A stretch of DNA of 64,000 bases from Natrinema soli (GTDB lineage Archaea > Halobacteriota > Halobacteria > Halobacteriales > Natrialbaceae). The DNA is taken from the NCBI RefSeq assembly GCF_028618695.1, contig NZ_JAQIVI010000034.1:26843-90842 (forward strand), written 5' to 3'. Shown here in pieces: positions 43,334 through 53,440 of this stretch (position 1 is the first letter of the stretch; each line of letters opens with the position of its first letter). The notes below the pieces were generated by a model, which was not told where the DNA came from, did no database searches, and was given only the letters and a program-made list of their open reading frames with translations. Both the position numbers and the translations under genes were made by a program.

Positions 43334-44524
43334 TCAATATGCCTGTTCGAAGATATCGCTGATATCTTCGCGATCCATCGTCCGCGGGTTTCGCTCTACG
43401 TTATGTTCTGAGTACTCCATGGCCATCTCGGCGAACCGTTCGAAGTCCTCGTGGCTGAGGTCGGCGAACTCGCGGATTTCGGTGGGAATGTTGATATCCT
43501 TATTGAGTTCGAGCACGACATCGACGCTTCTATAAGCGAAATCTATCATGGATTCGCCAGGGACGCTCTGTTCGCCGAGTAGACGTGCAATCTCGGCGAA
43601 CCGCTCGGGCTCGGTCGCGACGTTGTACTCCATCACGTACGGAAGGAGGACAGCGTTCGCTTGGCCGTGACCGAGGTCACACTCCATACCTAGCGGGTAG
43701 GTCAACGCATGGACCGCGCCCAGCCCCGAGTTGACGAACGCTTGTCCGGCGAGGGTCGCTCCGAGGCTCATTGCGTGGCGCGCATCGTCATTGACCGCCC
43801 CTTGATGGACCGCCGGCCGGAGGTTCGCGCCGATCAGTTCGATCGCTTCCCTCGCTAGGACATCCGTGTAGGGTGTCCGAATTGTCGTGACATAGGCCTC
43901 GATTGCATGGGTGAGCGCATCCATACCAGTCGCGGCAGCGACTGCCGGCGGGAGCGACTTGGTCAGGTTGGGATCGATGATTGCCGCGTCAGCGAACAGG
44001 TGGGGCGAGTAGACCACCTTCTTAGCACCATCATCCTCGGTGTCCTTGAAGACACCAATATGAGTCATCTCACTGCCGGTCCCAGCGGTCGTCGGCAGGA
44101 GCGCCAGTTCCCGTCCTTCTCCCGGGACGTTGCCCATACCCAACATCTCGCGGACGGGGCGATCGTGTTCGGCGAGGACGGACGCGAGTTTGGCAGTATC
44201 GAGACTGCTGCCGCCCCCAAGCCCGACGACCAGGTCGTGGTCCCCCTTGTGCAGACGCTCAGCCGCCATCTCGGCCATTTGGAGCTTGGGTTCGGGTTCG
44301 ACGCCGTCGTAGATTACAACCTCGAGACCGGCCGCTTCCAGTGCATCAAAGGCGGAGTCCGCCACCCCGGCATCGACGACGCCCTCGTCGGTAATCACCA
44401 GTGCCGACTCCGCCGACCGTTCGGCGGCGAACGCCTTGAGCTTGGCCGTCGTACCTGGCCCGACGTGGACAACGTCCGGGCTCCGAATGCTGTACGTTTC
44501 CGACAGCGAATCAATTGATTGCAT
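43334..44524 (-). CDS. Iron-containing alcohol dehydrogenase (396 aa)
   Basis: This is a group III (metal-dependent) alcohol dehydrogenase. The NAD(P)-binding GLGGGSSLDTAK is at 101-112 and the metal ligands are Asp202, His206 (GMDALTHAIEAY), His272 and His286 (CDLGHGQAN). The substrate is an alcohol, aldehyde or polyol and cannot be fixed from sequence. The start at 44524 gives MQSIDSLSETYSIRSPD, the better N-terminus; the nine upstream residues are rejected. It has no co-directional neighbour, so it is probably a single-gene transcript. Confidence 0.9.
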   Translation of the reverse strand: MQSIDSLSETYSIRSPDVVHVGPGTTAKLKAFAAERSAESALVITDEGVVDAGVADSAFDALEAAGLEVVIYDGVEPEPKLQMAEMAAERLHKGDHDLVVGLGGGSSLDTAKLASVLAEHDRPVREMLGMGNVPGEGRELALLPTTAGTGSEMTHIGVFKDTEDDGAKKVVYSPHLFADAAIIDPNLTKSLPPAVAAATGMDALTHAIEAYVTTIRTPYTDVLAREAIELIGANLRPAVHQGAVNDDARHAMSLGATLAGQAFVNSGLGAVHALTYPLGMECDLGHGQANAVLLPYVMEYNVATEPERFAEIARLLGEQSVPGESMIDFAYRSVDVVLELNKDINIPTEIREFADLSHEDFERFAEMAMEYSEHNVERNPRTMDREDISDIFEQAY

Positions 44525-44667
44525 ATTGTTCTCTAATATTTCGAAAAACAAATAAATATATTCATTCGTCGATCACTGTCGTGAGATCGCCGTCTGAGCG
44601 TGCCGCAGTGAGTCACTCAGTCTAATTTTTTCAGTCCTTCTAAAAATCGAGTCAGCAATCAGGATCG

Positions 44668-44952
44668 ATGGGAACTACCGACTATGTGAACTCTTCTATG
44701 ACACGCTCTGCGAGAGATTGGGATGATGATGAGGAAGTGGAGAAGTATGAGCAGTTCGTTGAGCTGGTTCGAGAAGCCTCGAAGAGTGACGGCCAGATTG
44801 ACTCTGAGATGGACTGGGAGATAGAGCGCCTCGCCTATGATTTCTACGGGATTCCTGCAGAGAAACGGAATCGGATCACCGATGAACTCCATGAACTGCA
44901 ACGGTTACAAGTCGTGAGAGAACTATTCCCTGACACTGGTGACGACGAGTAG
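44668..44952 (+). CDS. Small acidic protein of unknown function (94 aa)
   Basis: This acidic, largely helical protein contains EEVEKYEQFVELVREASKSD, then DWEIERLAYDFYGIPAEKRN and a short Gln/Leu helix. The alternative ATG at 44698 would shorten it by ten residues. No motif, membrane segment or metal site is visible. Codon use resembles confirmed genes nearby, which supports a real gene. It is divergent from the alcohol dehydrogenase. Confidence 0.5.
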   Translation: MGTTDYVNSSMTRSARDWDDDEEVEKYEQFVELVREASKSDGQIDSEMDWEIERLAYDFYGIPAEKRNRITDELHELQRLQVVRELFPDTGDDE

Positions 44953-45154
44953 TCACGCCTTTTGAGAGGTATTCGTGACTTTTTCAGGGCTGGAATCGCA
45001 GTCTAGTGCATACGCAGAACGGGCATCTGCGTGATTGCCACCTCTGGCGGGGTGCCGTGTCATCGCACCATTTTCTGCCGAACATTTGAAAAGACCTATC
45101 ACTGATACGTTACAGCTTGTGTTGGGAGTTTTGCAGACGACTGGCAAGGGGCAA

Positions 45155-46162
45155 TTAATCACCTGGTTGCAGGTGATTCTGTGAATCGGTCTGTTTCTTG
45201 TAGACGTTCCCTTGGACGCGGACTTCATCGCGTTTGAGCGATTGAACACTTCCGGCCGTGTCCCTTGTAGACCGGGTAAGCCGCCAGAGCGATCGAATAT
45301 TGCATAACACGAATCCGATAACGATGAGCCCAAATCCGGCGACAGTCACTATGGTGATTTGTTCGCCAAGAAGGGATGCACCGAAGATCGTCGCCACAAC
45401 GGGTGATGCATAGTTGATGAGGCTGACGTTCGTTGCACCAATTCGATTCAGCAAGGTGAAGTAGAGGAGGAATCCACCTGCTGTCGCGAAGATGCCGAGG
45501 TATGTGAGGGCGGCGGCTGCTGACGGTGTCCACGTCACGCTCCAGAACGACGCACCTGAATAGGCGTAGGCGGCGGCATGGAGGAATACCGCGCCGGTAC
45601 TCATCGACCACGCGTGGAGGGACATCGTCGGGAGAACCGCAGTCCAGCGTTCCGTGAGTACGGATCCAAGCGCGAAGACAACCGCGGACGCCAAGAGCAG
45701 TCCAACGCCGAGGAGTTGTCCGTCGAAGGACCCTCCGGCGATTGCGATCGCGATTACGCCAGCGAGCCCAGCACCTAGGCCAATGACATCGGTGAGGTAG
45801 ATCCGTTCTGTTGTGAGGAGTTGGATAGCGATGATGGGGGTGATTATCGGTGAGACGCTGAGGACGATCGAGGCGACACCGCTCGTGACGTAGCTCTGGC
45901 CGATAAAGGAAAACGCAAAGTGCGCTCCAATAACGAGGATACCGTTCGAGAGGATGAGTACCAGGTCTGCTTTTGTCCGAGGGAGCCACTGGATCCGGCT
46001 GAGTAGAACCGCTCCGATGAAGATGAACGCAGCAATGTCTAATCGAGCTGCTGCGAAGAGGAGTGGCGGCAGGGTTTCGAGCCCGATTTCGATCGCTGTG
46101 AAGGCAGTCCCCCAGACAAATGCGAGCGCACCAAACAACACTACGTCTTCTGTCTTTGTCAT
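45155..46162 (-). CDS. EamA/DMT-family membrane exporter (335 aa)
   Basis: Ten predicted membrane helices form two EamA repeats (about residues 8-140 and 150-285). Repeat signatures are ALAFVWGTAFTAIEIGLETL at the start and NYASPVVATIFGASLLGEQI near the end. The family exports amino acids, purines or other metabolites. The last 45 residues are a hydrophilic tail beyond the usual family end. The start at 46162 (MTKTEDVVLFGA) is typical. No operon partner is present. Confidence 0.88.
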   Translation of the reverse strand: MTKTEDVVLFGALAFVWGTAFTAIEIGLETLPPLLFAAARLDIAAFIFIGAVLLSRIQWLPRTKADLVLILSNGILVIGAHFAFSFIGQSYVTSGVASIVLSVSPIITPIIAIQLLTTERIYLTDVIGLGAGLAGVIAIAIAGGSFDGQLLGVGLLLASAVVFALGSVLTERWTAVLPTMSLHAWSMSTGAVFLHAAAYAYSGASFWSVTWTPSAAAALTYLGIFATAGGFLLYFTLLNRIGATNVSLINYASPVVATIFGASLLGEQITIVTVAGFGLIVIGFVLCNIRSLWRLTRSTRDTAGSVQSLKRDEVRVQGNVYKKQTDSQNHLQPGD

Positions 46163-46790
46163 GTTATCATTGCGTAATATGTGACTATTTCAAAGTCGGT
46201 ATACTGTCTATATCGGGCTCAATTAAACGGTTTGCGGGGATTATGATAACACGACCCAACAGCTGCATATCCATGTAAATCATTCACCAGACATGGTTCT
46301 CCGGGCGAGAGTGATAGGCTGATATTTTGCCCCACTGTCGCAGAGAATCACCTTGGTCTCGGCATCCAGATTGTACCCCTCTCAGTATCAGTCTCGAGTG
46401 GCCAGGTTTCGTCGAGTTCACTGAGCTAATCCGCGTTCTAGCGCCTGAGCCGCCAGTGTGCCGGTTTGATCGATTGCCGGCCGCGGACCACATCCTCAGC
46501 ACTCATGCGTCTTGGCAGAGTTATCGCTCATGTAGCTATCTACCGATCGATTCGGGAAAGTCCTTGCCGGTCTTAGTTAACCAACAGCTGCCGATGACAC
46601 CCCCGATCGTTGGGTAAGCGGTCACTCCTCGAATATCTCCCAAGACGACGAACGCCGTCGGTGGTATATCGAGTCCGAAGCGCACCTTCAGAAGAAAGAC
46701 CTGCTTTCGACGTCTACTCTTTTCCCGTATTTGGCTGGATAGACGCATCTACAACCCTGTTTTAGACGCGCAAGGGTAGGTGCAAGCAGG
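46163..46790. other. Gene-poor stretch
   Basis: I find no intact gene. On the minus strand around 46540-46720 a short frame reads ADIRGVT-like and GGVIGSCWLTKTG-like pieces, perhaps a decayed gene, but I cannot name it. Confidence 0.35.
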
Positions 46791-47172
46791 GAAAACCGGG
46801 TTCCGCGAGCGGGATCTCCCGTATCGAAGGGGTAGGTGGGGTGGATGATGGCAGGCGGTGCAGGACAACGTGTCGGGATATCATTCAGTACGATGGATCA
46901 CCTTCCATGTTAACATTCAACATCACCATAGGTAATAAAGTTACACTCTAACGAGTCAGGTGTAGGCAGAACGGGGGTTCCTCGAGTCGTCGATAGCACT
47001 GAAAAGCTACGTCGGGAAGTGGTAACCGAGGTGCTTCAGTCCCCCTCAACAGGGAGGGGGTGAGGGGATGAACTGGTGGTGTGTCGACGCGGTGCCTCCC
47101 TGTACTGAGAGAAAAATTCTCGCGTCATAATAAGCCCTCTCAAAAAACGTCGCGCTCGGGTTGGTTCTGACG
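46791..47172 (+). repeat. Repeat copy A: IS200/IS605 right-end-like sequence
   Basis: This is homologous to 48535-48890. A core (46958-47015), with GGTGTAGGCAGAACGGG and CGATAGCACTGAAAAGCT, differs from copy B at only 3 of 58 bases, while the flanks are far more diverged. It ends with a hairpin (CCCCCT ... AGGGGG, 47041-47060). In one frame the core reads VGRTGVPRVVDSTEKLRR, like the tail of a tnpB gene. No tnpB body remains. Confidence 0.5.
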
Positions 47173-47375
47173 AATCTGGTTGTGCAGTGTTTCAAAGACC
47201 AGGTCCAGTACCTCCTCTAATTTCCTCTGATTGTGTTCCCTACACTCGAAATAAATACAGAGACTATTGATACTATTCCGAGCACGCTGAGAACTCTTAG
47301 GAGTTGTGCTGAAGGATTTACGTCGAAAAATATGAAGCCGATCAAAACAGCAACCCCAAGAAGCGCAGACAATCC

Positions 47376-48435
47376 TATAGTAACCGTTAAAATTTTCTAC
47401 TCAGAGATGATTTCTGAGGGTAGTGGATCATCTCGACGAAATCTCTGTCGAGGAATTGCAAGATGCTCTCGACAACGTGGAGGGAAAGAAGCCGACACAA
47501 CGGCTCTTAGCGGCAATAGCGTACAAAAACGGCGTTACACAGACTGAACTAGCCGAGTGGTACGACGTTCAGCGACGCACAATCTATAGCTGGCTCAAGC
47601 GACTCGACACCGACGAGTCGCTTGAGCAGGCTGTAACTGACGATCACCGATCTGGGAGAAAGCGAAAGCTCTCAGAAAAAGAGCAACAAGGATTTGAAGA
47701 AGCTGTCCACGACTCACCCGAAGAAGTTGGGGTTGACGCGCCGGCGTGGACGCCGGCGCTCGCCCAGCAGTATCTCGACGAGACCTACGATGTTGATTAC
47801 TCAATCCCGAGTTGCCGGCGGTTGCTCAAAGAAGCGGGATTGAGCTATCAAAAACCACGCCGTACAGCCGCCGAATCTAATGCTGACGAGCAAGAAACGT
47901 CCCGCGAGGAACTCAAAAATAGCGGCAGGAGATGGACGCCACAGTAGTGAGTATTGAACAAACCAAGAAATCGGTCCAGGTTGAGCCGCGTGCCGCGTGG
48001 TTTCCGCGCGGCACGCAGCCGTCTATCGAATTATCCGGCCAACGCGACTGGTCGTGTCTCTTGGGCGCGGTCACCGAGAACGGTGATCGTTTTTCTCCTG
48101 ATTTGAAGAGTACGTTACTGCCGATCACGCGAAATATTTCATTATTACATTATGTAAAGTGTTCGAAGATGATTTACTCGTTGTGTGAGATGGAGCGCCG
48201 TACTTTCAGGCGTCGGCCGTCACGGACCTGGCGGCCCGTGGCGACCTTGCGTTCGTCACGTTACCGACGTACTCTCCCGAACTAAATCCGGTCGAAGCGT
48301 GCTGGAGACAACTACAAACGGCTCTCAGTAACCGGTTCTTTGGGTCACTTACTGAGCTTACAACAGCGATCGACACCGCTCTCGACCAACTTTTGATCCC
48401 GAATATGAGTAATCATTTCTAATAGGATCACTAGC
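47376..48435 (+). mobile_element. IS630-family element, copy 2 (inactive)
   Basis: The left end TATAGTAACCGTTAAAA (47376-47392) matches the left end of copy 1; the right end near 48416-48435 (TTTCTAATAGGATCACTA) is eroded. Length is about 1.06 kb. It lies between the two IS605-like repeats and carries one damaged transposase gene. Confidence 0.7.
47423..48422 (+). pseudogene. IS630 transposase, copy 2
   Basis: It starts at GTG (47423) with MDHLDEISVEELQDAL, keeps the HTH (ELAEWYDVQRRTIYSWLKRL) and runs to about 47920, where a frameshift leads into the frame MDATVVSIEQTKKSVQVEP. Another break follows near 48095. TGA at 48186-48188 stands just before the catalytic DGAPYF, exactly as in copy 1. 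The end, YSPELNPVEACW, is intact. Its frameshift differs in position and direction from that of copy 1. Confidence 0.75.
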
Positions 48436-48534
48436 AGGGAACACGGGTGGGTGCTATGTAACAAGTCCCTGTGCTCCCACAGTGAGTCCCGTTATCAATA
48501 AACAATAGGAAACCGGCAATGGATTTCCGACTCA

Positions 48535-48890
48535 GAGAACCGGGACCCTCGAGCGGAATCTATCGTATCGAAGGGGCAGGTGGGGTGACGGCAGGGGGCA
48601 GACAACGCGTCGGGATACATGCCATTCAGTGTGATGGGACCCTGCCGTATCACCATTCATCACTCCCATTGGTGATAAAATTACACTCTATCGAGCCAGG
48701 TGTAGGCAGAACGGGAGCTCCTCGAGTCGTCGATAGCACTGAAAAGCTCCGTCGGGGCAGGGGTAACCGACGTAGCTCAATCCTCCTTGCAGGGGGTTGA
48801 ACCGGGGATGTCCACCTGCCCCTGCATATAGACCATGTTACTGTGCCACAATAAGTCCTCAGGTGAGCGTCGCACTCGAGTGGGTACTGT
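48535..48890 (+). repeat. Repeat copy B: IS200/IS605 right-end-like sequence
   Basis: This is the partner of copy A. The core is 48698-48755. The terminal hairpin is CAATCCTCC-TTGCA-GGGGGTTG (48778-48800), with bases different from copy A but pairing kept. Here the frame upstream of the core is open for more than 60 codons (48519-48800) and ends in VVDSTEKLRRGRGNRRSS. Confidence 0.5.
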
Positions 48891-48934
48891 CCTACGGTTC
48901 GGGAGTGAACGGTAGGCAGCGAAATGATGCAACA

Positions 48935-49215
48935 GCGAGCCCGATTCGAACTCCACCGCGGAGCAGTTCGCACGGCAGTTCGCCGAGGCCGTCTTCGAGT
49001 CGTTCGACGAGTTGATCGAGTACACCACTGACGGGATCGTCGTCGAGGAGAGCGACCGCGCCGACGAGATCATCGCTACCGCGGAAGAGCGCGGCTGTGA
49101 CCACATCTTCGTCGTCGGTTGGCGGCGGTCGCCGACCGGGAAGGCGCTGTTCGGCGACTTCACCCAGCGTATCCTCCTCAACTTCGACGGCACTGTGACG
49201 CTCAAAATAGACTGA
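48935..49215 (+). pseudogene. C-terminal part of a universal stress protein
   Basis: The frame reads EQFARQFAEAVFESFDELI, then ADEIIATAEERGCDHIFVVG and the Usp motif GWRRSPTGKALFGDFTQR (G-x2-G-x9-like, ending in the beta strand). The first half of the domain is missing at the border with repeat copy B. It is closest in style to the intact protein at 56551. Confidence 0.65.
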
Positions 49216-49304
49216 GTCCCGCGGACGCTATTTTCTGTTTTCTCGCCGAAAACACGCAGTACCGTTCGGAACGGTTCGAAACCGCCGAAAGCGAATCGTG
49301 TACG

Positions 49305-50813
49305 TTACTGGATCGAGATTCCGGCCACCGTCGATGCCGGCAGCTCCGCGACCAGAGAGCCGCTGTCGACCGACACGTCGAGTTCCTCCGCAGCGAACTC
49401 GTCGGCGTTGTCGGCGTCGACCTCCAGATCGGGGTCCTGGTCCGCGAACAGCAGTTCGGTCTCGATGGATTTGGACTCGAGGTCCAGTCCTTCGAGGGTG
49501 ACGTCGATCGTCTGCGCCTCGCGGCAGTCGAGATTCGTGACGGTGACGTAGGTCTCGTCGCCGTTGACCGACGCGGACGCGCCGACGAGCGGCAGTTCGC
49601 GGTCCTCAGAATCGTCGACGAGTTCGCGCGTCGGCGCCTCGACCGACGTCTGAACGGCCTCGCTACCCTTGTGCGGTGCGTACAGATCGAAGACGCGGTA
49701 GGTCGGCCGCGCCCAGGCGTCGTCCTCGTCGGTCTCGATGAGACACTGGAGGACGTTGACCGTCTGTGCGATGTTCGACATCGTCACGACATCGCTGTAG
49801 TGGTTGAAGATGTCGAGGACGGCTGCCGCCGAGAGCGCGTCGAGGACGGTCCCCGGCTGCTCGAGCCCGTTGTCGGCCGTCGCCTCGGGGTGCCAGGTCC
49901 CCCACTCGTCGATGATGACGCCGATGTCTCGGGTTGTCGCGACGGCGTTGATCGCCCCGGCCATCCGCTCGATGTGGCGTTCCATCTCGAGCGCCTCGAC
50001 GAGGAGCTGGTCGTACTGGTCCTCGTCGGCCTCGGGGATGTTCATCGTCCGTCCGTAGTAGTGGTGCAGCGTGAGATGGTCGAGCGGGAACTCCGCGCCC
50101 CACCGGGACTGGTTGATCTCCTCGAGGAAGCGGCGGTTCCACTTGTGACCCTCGAAGCCGCAGGCGATGAGCTCGAGGTCGTGGTCGAACATTAGGTTCG
50201 ACTGGGTGCCGACGTAGGTGGCGTACCGGCGGTACTCCCGAGCGTACTGTTCGGGCGACATCTGGCCGCCACAGCCCCAGTTCTCGTTGCCGAGCCCCCA
50301 GTACTTGACGCCGTAGGGCTCCTCGTGACCGTTCTCGCGCCGTCGGTCGGCGAGTTCGGTGTCGCCGGCGTAGTTGCAGTACTCGATCCAGTTGGCGGCC
50401 TCCTGCGGGCTGCCCGAGCCGACGTTGGCCGCGAGGTACGGCTCCGTACCGACTCGCTCACAGAGTTCCAGGAACTCGTCGGTGCCGAAGGCGTTGGACT
50501 CTTCGGGGAGTTCCTCGGGGCCCTGCGCCCAGAAGAGGTTTCGGCGCCGCGGTCGCTCCTCTTGGGGACCGACACCGTCCTCCCAGTGGTAGTCGTCGGC
50601 GAAACAGCCACCGGGCCAGCGGAGAACGGGAATCTCGAGGTCGGCGAGGAGCGAAACGACGTCCTCCCGGAACCCGACCTCGTCGGCGCTGTCACTGGTC
50701 CAGAGTCCCTCGTAGACACACCGTCCGAGGTGTTCGGAGAAGTGACCGTGGACCTCGGGTTCGATGCGGTCGATATCCGCTGCAGTATGAACTGTGATCC
50801 GTGCGTTAGCCAT
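49305..50813 (-). CDS. Alpha-L-arabinofuranosidase, GH51 (502 aa)
   Basis: The enzyme releases L-arabinofuranose from arabinan or arabinoxylan side chains. The GH51 TIM barrel carries acid/base Glu177 in GLGNENWG and nucleophile Glu303 in IIDEWGTWHPE; LRWPGGCFADDYHW is the family signature. A C-terminal beta domain follows residue 380. No signal peptide is present, so it acts inside the cell on imported oligosaccharides. The start at 50813 (MANARITVHTA) lies 28 bases after a TATA box (50839-50844), implying a leaderless transcript. It heads the arabinan region and is divergent from the IclR regulator. Confidence 0.93.
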   Translation of the reverse strand: MANARITVHTAADIDRIEPEVHGHFSEHLGRCVYEGLWTSDSADEVGFREDVVSLLADLEIPVLRWPGGCFADDYHWEDGVGPQEERPRRRNLFWAQGPEELPEESNAFGTDEFLELCERVGTEPYLAANVGSGSPQEAANWIEYCNYAGDTELADRRRENGHEEPYGVKYWGLGNENWGCGGQMSPEQYAREYRRYATYVGTQSNLMFDHDLELIACGFEGHKWNRRFLEEINQSRWGAEFPLDHLTLHHYYGRTMNIPEADEDQYDQLLVEALEMERHIERMAGAINAVATTRDIGVIIDEWGTWHPEATADNGLEQPGTVLDALSAAAVLDIFNHYSDVVTMSNIAQTVNVLQCLIETDEDDAWARPTYRVFDLYAPHKGSEAVQTSVEAPTRELVDDSEDRELPLVGASASVNGDETYVTVTNLDCREAQTIDVTLEGLDLESKSIETELLFADQDPDLEVDADNADEFAAEELDVSVDSGSLVAELPASTVAGISIQ

Positions 50814-51690
50814 CCACACTTCTCTTTCCGATAAAGTGTTATAAGTTCCCCGGTTTCTGTCACTCTGAACCTGTGTACACCGAGAGAACGGACCTCCGTC
50901 GCGGCGACCAGAACTCGTCGTTGATCGCGACTTCGGAGGGCGAAATCCCGTCCGTAGCTGCATCTCGTGAACCCATGCGTGTAGTTTCCAATCGTTCGTA
51001 TTGGCCAGCTGATGATAAAGGTTGTCGAAGCGATGGTGAAACCACGAGGAGCGCAACGCTGCGCGTGAGAACGCGGCACTCGAGCGTTCGAGTATCGGCC
51101 GGGACAGTCCCGGGCAAGCACACGAGCGCCTATCGACTACGGGACGCGATCGCGTTACTCGTCGAACGCGTCCGTTCGCCCACGCTGGGTCCGTATGTCG
51201 CAGCGAACCGGTAGGTATGGTGCTATAGGCGCATTCGTTCTGCCATCGGGCCGAGACGAACGCTCATACGACCGTAGCGTTCCGCATCCCACAATACTAT
51301 TCTCTATATTCGAACAACCGTCTCTAACACTGGACTAGTCGTGTTAACGGTTACCGATACTCAATTCGGAACGGTGCGCCGCTATAGCGACGAATAACGC
51401 ATTGCCTCTTTGTCACACACGGGTTCAAATACCGGAAATGCGGGTGTATTTACAGTCGTATTACTGTAATAGGACGCGATTTGCCTCGACAACACGATGT
51501 TCTGCTTAGTGGAAGATCGTTCTCTATTTCTAGCGGAGTGAATACTCCTAGAGAACGATATCGTCTCTATTTCTGCAGCAGGGATATCGGCCCTCCTCGT
51601 TCAATGATAGAGAAGATCCAACGGCTCCTGGAGAAAGGAGGGCGCCTCAACCAGAACAAAAATTATATTCTTTCGATACATAAGACGACT
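50814..51690. other. Divergent promoter region between GH51 and IclR genes
   Basis: About 880 bases carry no convincing gene. TTATAA on the minus strand (50839-50844) serves GH51, and AATTATAT near 51660 probably serves the regulator. The middle, 51240-51480, is AT-rich and may hold operator sites. Confidence 0.5.
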
Positions 51691-52452
51691 ATGACAGAAC
51701 CGAAACATCCGGTCCGGACGGTCGACAGAGCGATGGAGATCGTGGAGATCATCCAGGAACTCGACGGCGCGGGCGTCTCCGAGATCGCCGAGCAGGTCGA
51801 TATCGGCAAAAGCGCAGTTCACAACCATCTGAACACGCTCGTGAACAGGGAGTATCTCGTCAAGGAAGGCGACGAATATCAGATCGGCCTCTCCTTCCTC
51901 GGTCTCGGCGCGTACGCTCGAGACCGGACTCAGATCTACGAGACAGCCCGGTCCGAAATCGACAAACTCGCTAACGAAACCGGCGAGTTGGCGAACCTCC
52001 TCGTCGAGAAGAACGGGACGGGAATTTACCTCTACCAGGCCCAGGGACAGAACGCCGTGGAGCTCGATACGCACGAGGGCAAGCAGGTCAGCCTGCACTG
52101 TACGGCACTGGGTAAATCGATCCTCGCCTACCGACCCCGCGACGAGGTCACCGAGATTCTCGACAAGCACGGAATGCCCAAGATGACCGAGCAGACGATT
52201 ACGGACCGCGACCAGCTGTTCAACGAACTCGATCAGATCCGACAGCAGAAGTACGCGGTCGACAACGAGGAGCGCCTCGCCGGCCTCTGCTGTGTCTCCG
52301 CGCCAATCACGACCGGCGAGGAACGGAGCATCGGCGCCATCAGCGTCGCCTGCCCGGTCCACCGGATCAGCGAGGAACGATTCTACGAAGAGCTCCCGGA
52401 CGCCGTCCTCGGCACCGCGAATGTCATCGAACTCGAGCACAACTACTCGTAA
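51691..52452 (+). CDS. IclR-family regulator of the arabinan region (253 aa)
   Basis: The winged helix (residues 8-68, with VDIGKSAVHNHLNTLVNREYLV) and effector domain (75-250, with HCTALGKSILAYRP and CVSAPITTGEERSIGAISVA) are complete. The start at 51691 (MTEPKHPVRTVDRAM) lies 25-30 bases after a TATA-like AATTATAT; the open frame upstream is not protein-like. IclR proteins control sugar and acid catabolism in haloarchaea, and XacR is an IclR-type activator of pentose genes in Haloferax. An equivalent role here is a strong inference from position. Confidence 0.9.
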   Translation: MTEPKHPVRTVDRAMEIVEIIQELDGAGVSEIAEQVDIGKSAVHNHLNTLVNREYLVKEGDEYQIGLSFLGLGAYARDRTQIYETARSEIDKLANETGELANLLVEKNGTGIYLYQAQGQNAVELDTHEGKQVSLHCTALGKSILAYRPRDEVTEILDKHGMPKMTEQTITDRDQLFNELDQIRQQKYAVDNEERLAGLCCVSAPITTGEERSIGAISVACPVHRISEERFYEELPDAVLGTANVIELEHNYS

Positions 52453-52549
52453 GCGTCCGATTCCGGACCCATCCTCGCCAGCCGTTCACGACGCCGACAC
52501 CGTTCCCCGCGGAGATATCTTCAAGTGATAGTGGCGACACGAACGGAGT

Positions 52550-53422
52550 ATGACCCGACTCGAACGCGTCGCGGACACGCGCAACGACACGGGCGAAGGA
52601 CCGCTGTGGCATCTCGACGAGGGCTGTCTGTACTGGGTCGATATCCCGCCGGGGAAGCTGTACCGGTTCGACCCGGACGCCGAAACGCACGCGCTCGCGT
52701 ACGAGACCCCGGAAGAGCGACCGATCAGCGGCTTCACGATTCAGACCGATGGCTCGTTGTTACTCTTCGAAGACGGACGAATCAGTCGCTGGCAGCCGGG
52801 ATCGGAATCGGCGGCGCTCGTCACCGAGGTCGACACCGACACCCGATTTAACGACGTCATCGCGGATCCCGAGGGACGGGTGTTCTGCGGAACGATGCCC
52901 GACGACGACTTGCTCGGCGATCTCTATCGGCTCGACGTCGACGCCACCGTGACGACCGTCGTCGAGGACGTCGACATCGCGAACGGCATGGGGTTCACCG
53001 CCGATCTCGAGACGTTCTACTTCACCGAGTCGGAGGCTCAACGGATCTACGCCTTCGACTACGATCGGGAGACCGGCGCGCTCTCGAACCGCCGGACCTT
53101 CGTCGAGACGCCCGACGATGACGGGATTCCGGACGGGCTGACGGTCGACAAGGACGACTTCGTCTGGTCGGCGCGGTGGAACGGCGGCCGCGCGGTTCGG
53201 TTCGACCGATCCGGAGAACCGGTCGACGAGATCGACGTCCCGGCGCGGAAGGTGTCGTCGGTCGCGTTCGCCGGCCCCGAGTACGACGACCTGTACCTGA
53301 CGACCGCGCTCGAGGGCGGTGATCGGGTCGACGAAGGTGACGGCGCCGGTGCGCTCTTCCGTGCCACGGGGCTCGAGACGGGCGGCAGCGAAGAATTCCG
53401 CTCGCGAATCGGAACGGAGTAA
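52550..53422 (+). CDS. SMP-30/gluconolactonase-family lactonase (290 aa)
   Basis: This six-bladed propeller hydrolyses sugar lactones. Metal ligands Glu16 (GEGPLW), Asn145 (IANGMGF) and Asp195 (IPDGLTVD), plus Asn101 (RFNDVIADPEG), are present. In the oxidative pentose pathway such an enzyme opens arabino- or xylono-lactone to the acid (the XacC role). It follows the regulator by 97 bases in the same direction. The GC content and coding style match the rest of the sugar region. The true lactone is inferred from neighbours. Confidence 0.88.
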   Translation: MTRLERVADTRNDTGEGPLWHLDEGCLYWVDIPPGKLYRFDPDAETHALAYETPEERPISGFTIQTDGSLLLFEDGRISRWQPGSESAALVTEVDTDTRFNDVIADPEGRVFCGTMPDDDLLGDLYRLDVDATVTTVVEDVDIANGMGFTADLETFYFTESEAQRIYAFDYDRETGALSNRRTFVETPDDDGIPDGLTVDKDDFVWSARWNGGRAVRFDRSGEPVDEIDVPARKVSSVAFAGPEYDDLYLTTALEGGDRVDEGDGAGALFRATGLETGGSEEFRSRIGTE

Positions 53423-53440
53423 TCGGGGGTCCGGGCGCAG

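Noticed and set aside
46791..47172. Signal-recognition or RNase P RNA in the conserved repeat core
   Set aside because: The core lacks the conserved sequences of those RNAs, and its two copies end in IS605-like hairpins.
47900..47960. Programmed frameshift at the A-rich stretch of the IS630 transposase
   Set aside because: The two IS630 copies need shifts of different direction at this point, so independent indels are more likely than a conserved slippery site.
49119..50195. A 358-codon plus-strand frame opposite the GH51 gene
   Set aside because: It is a shadow of the arabinofuranosidase gene, whose catalytic motifs are intact on the minus strand.
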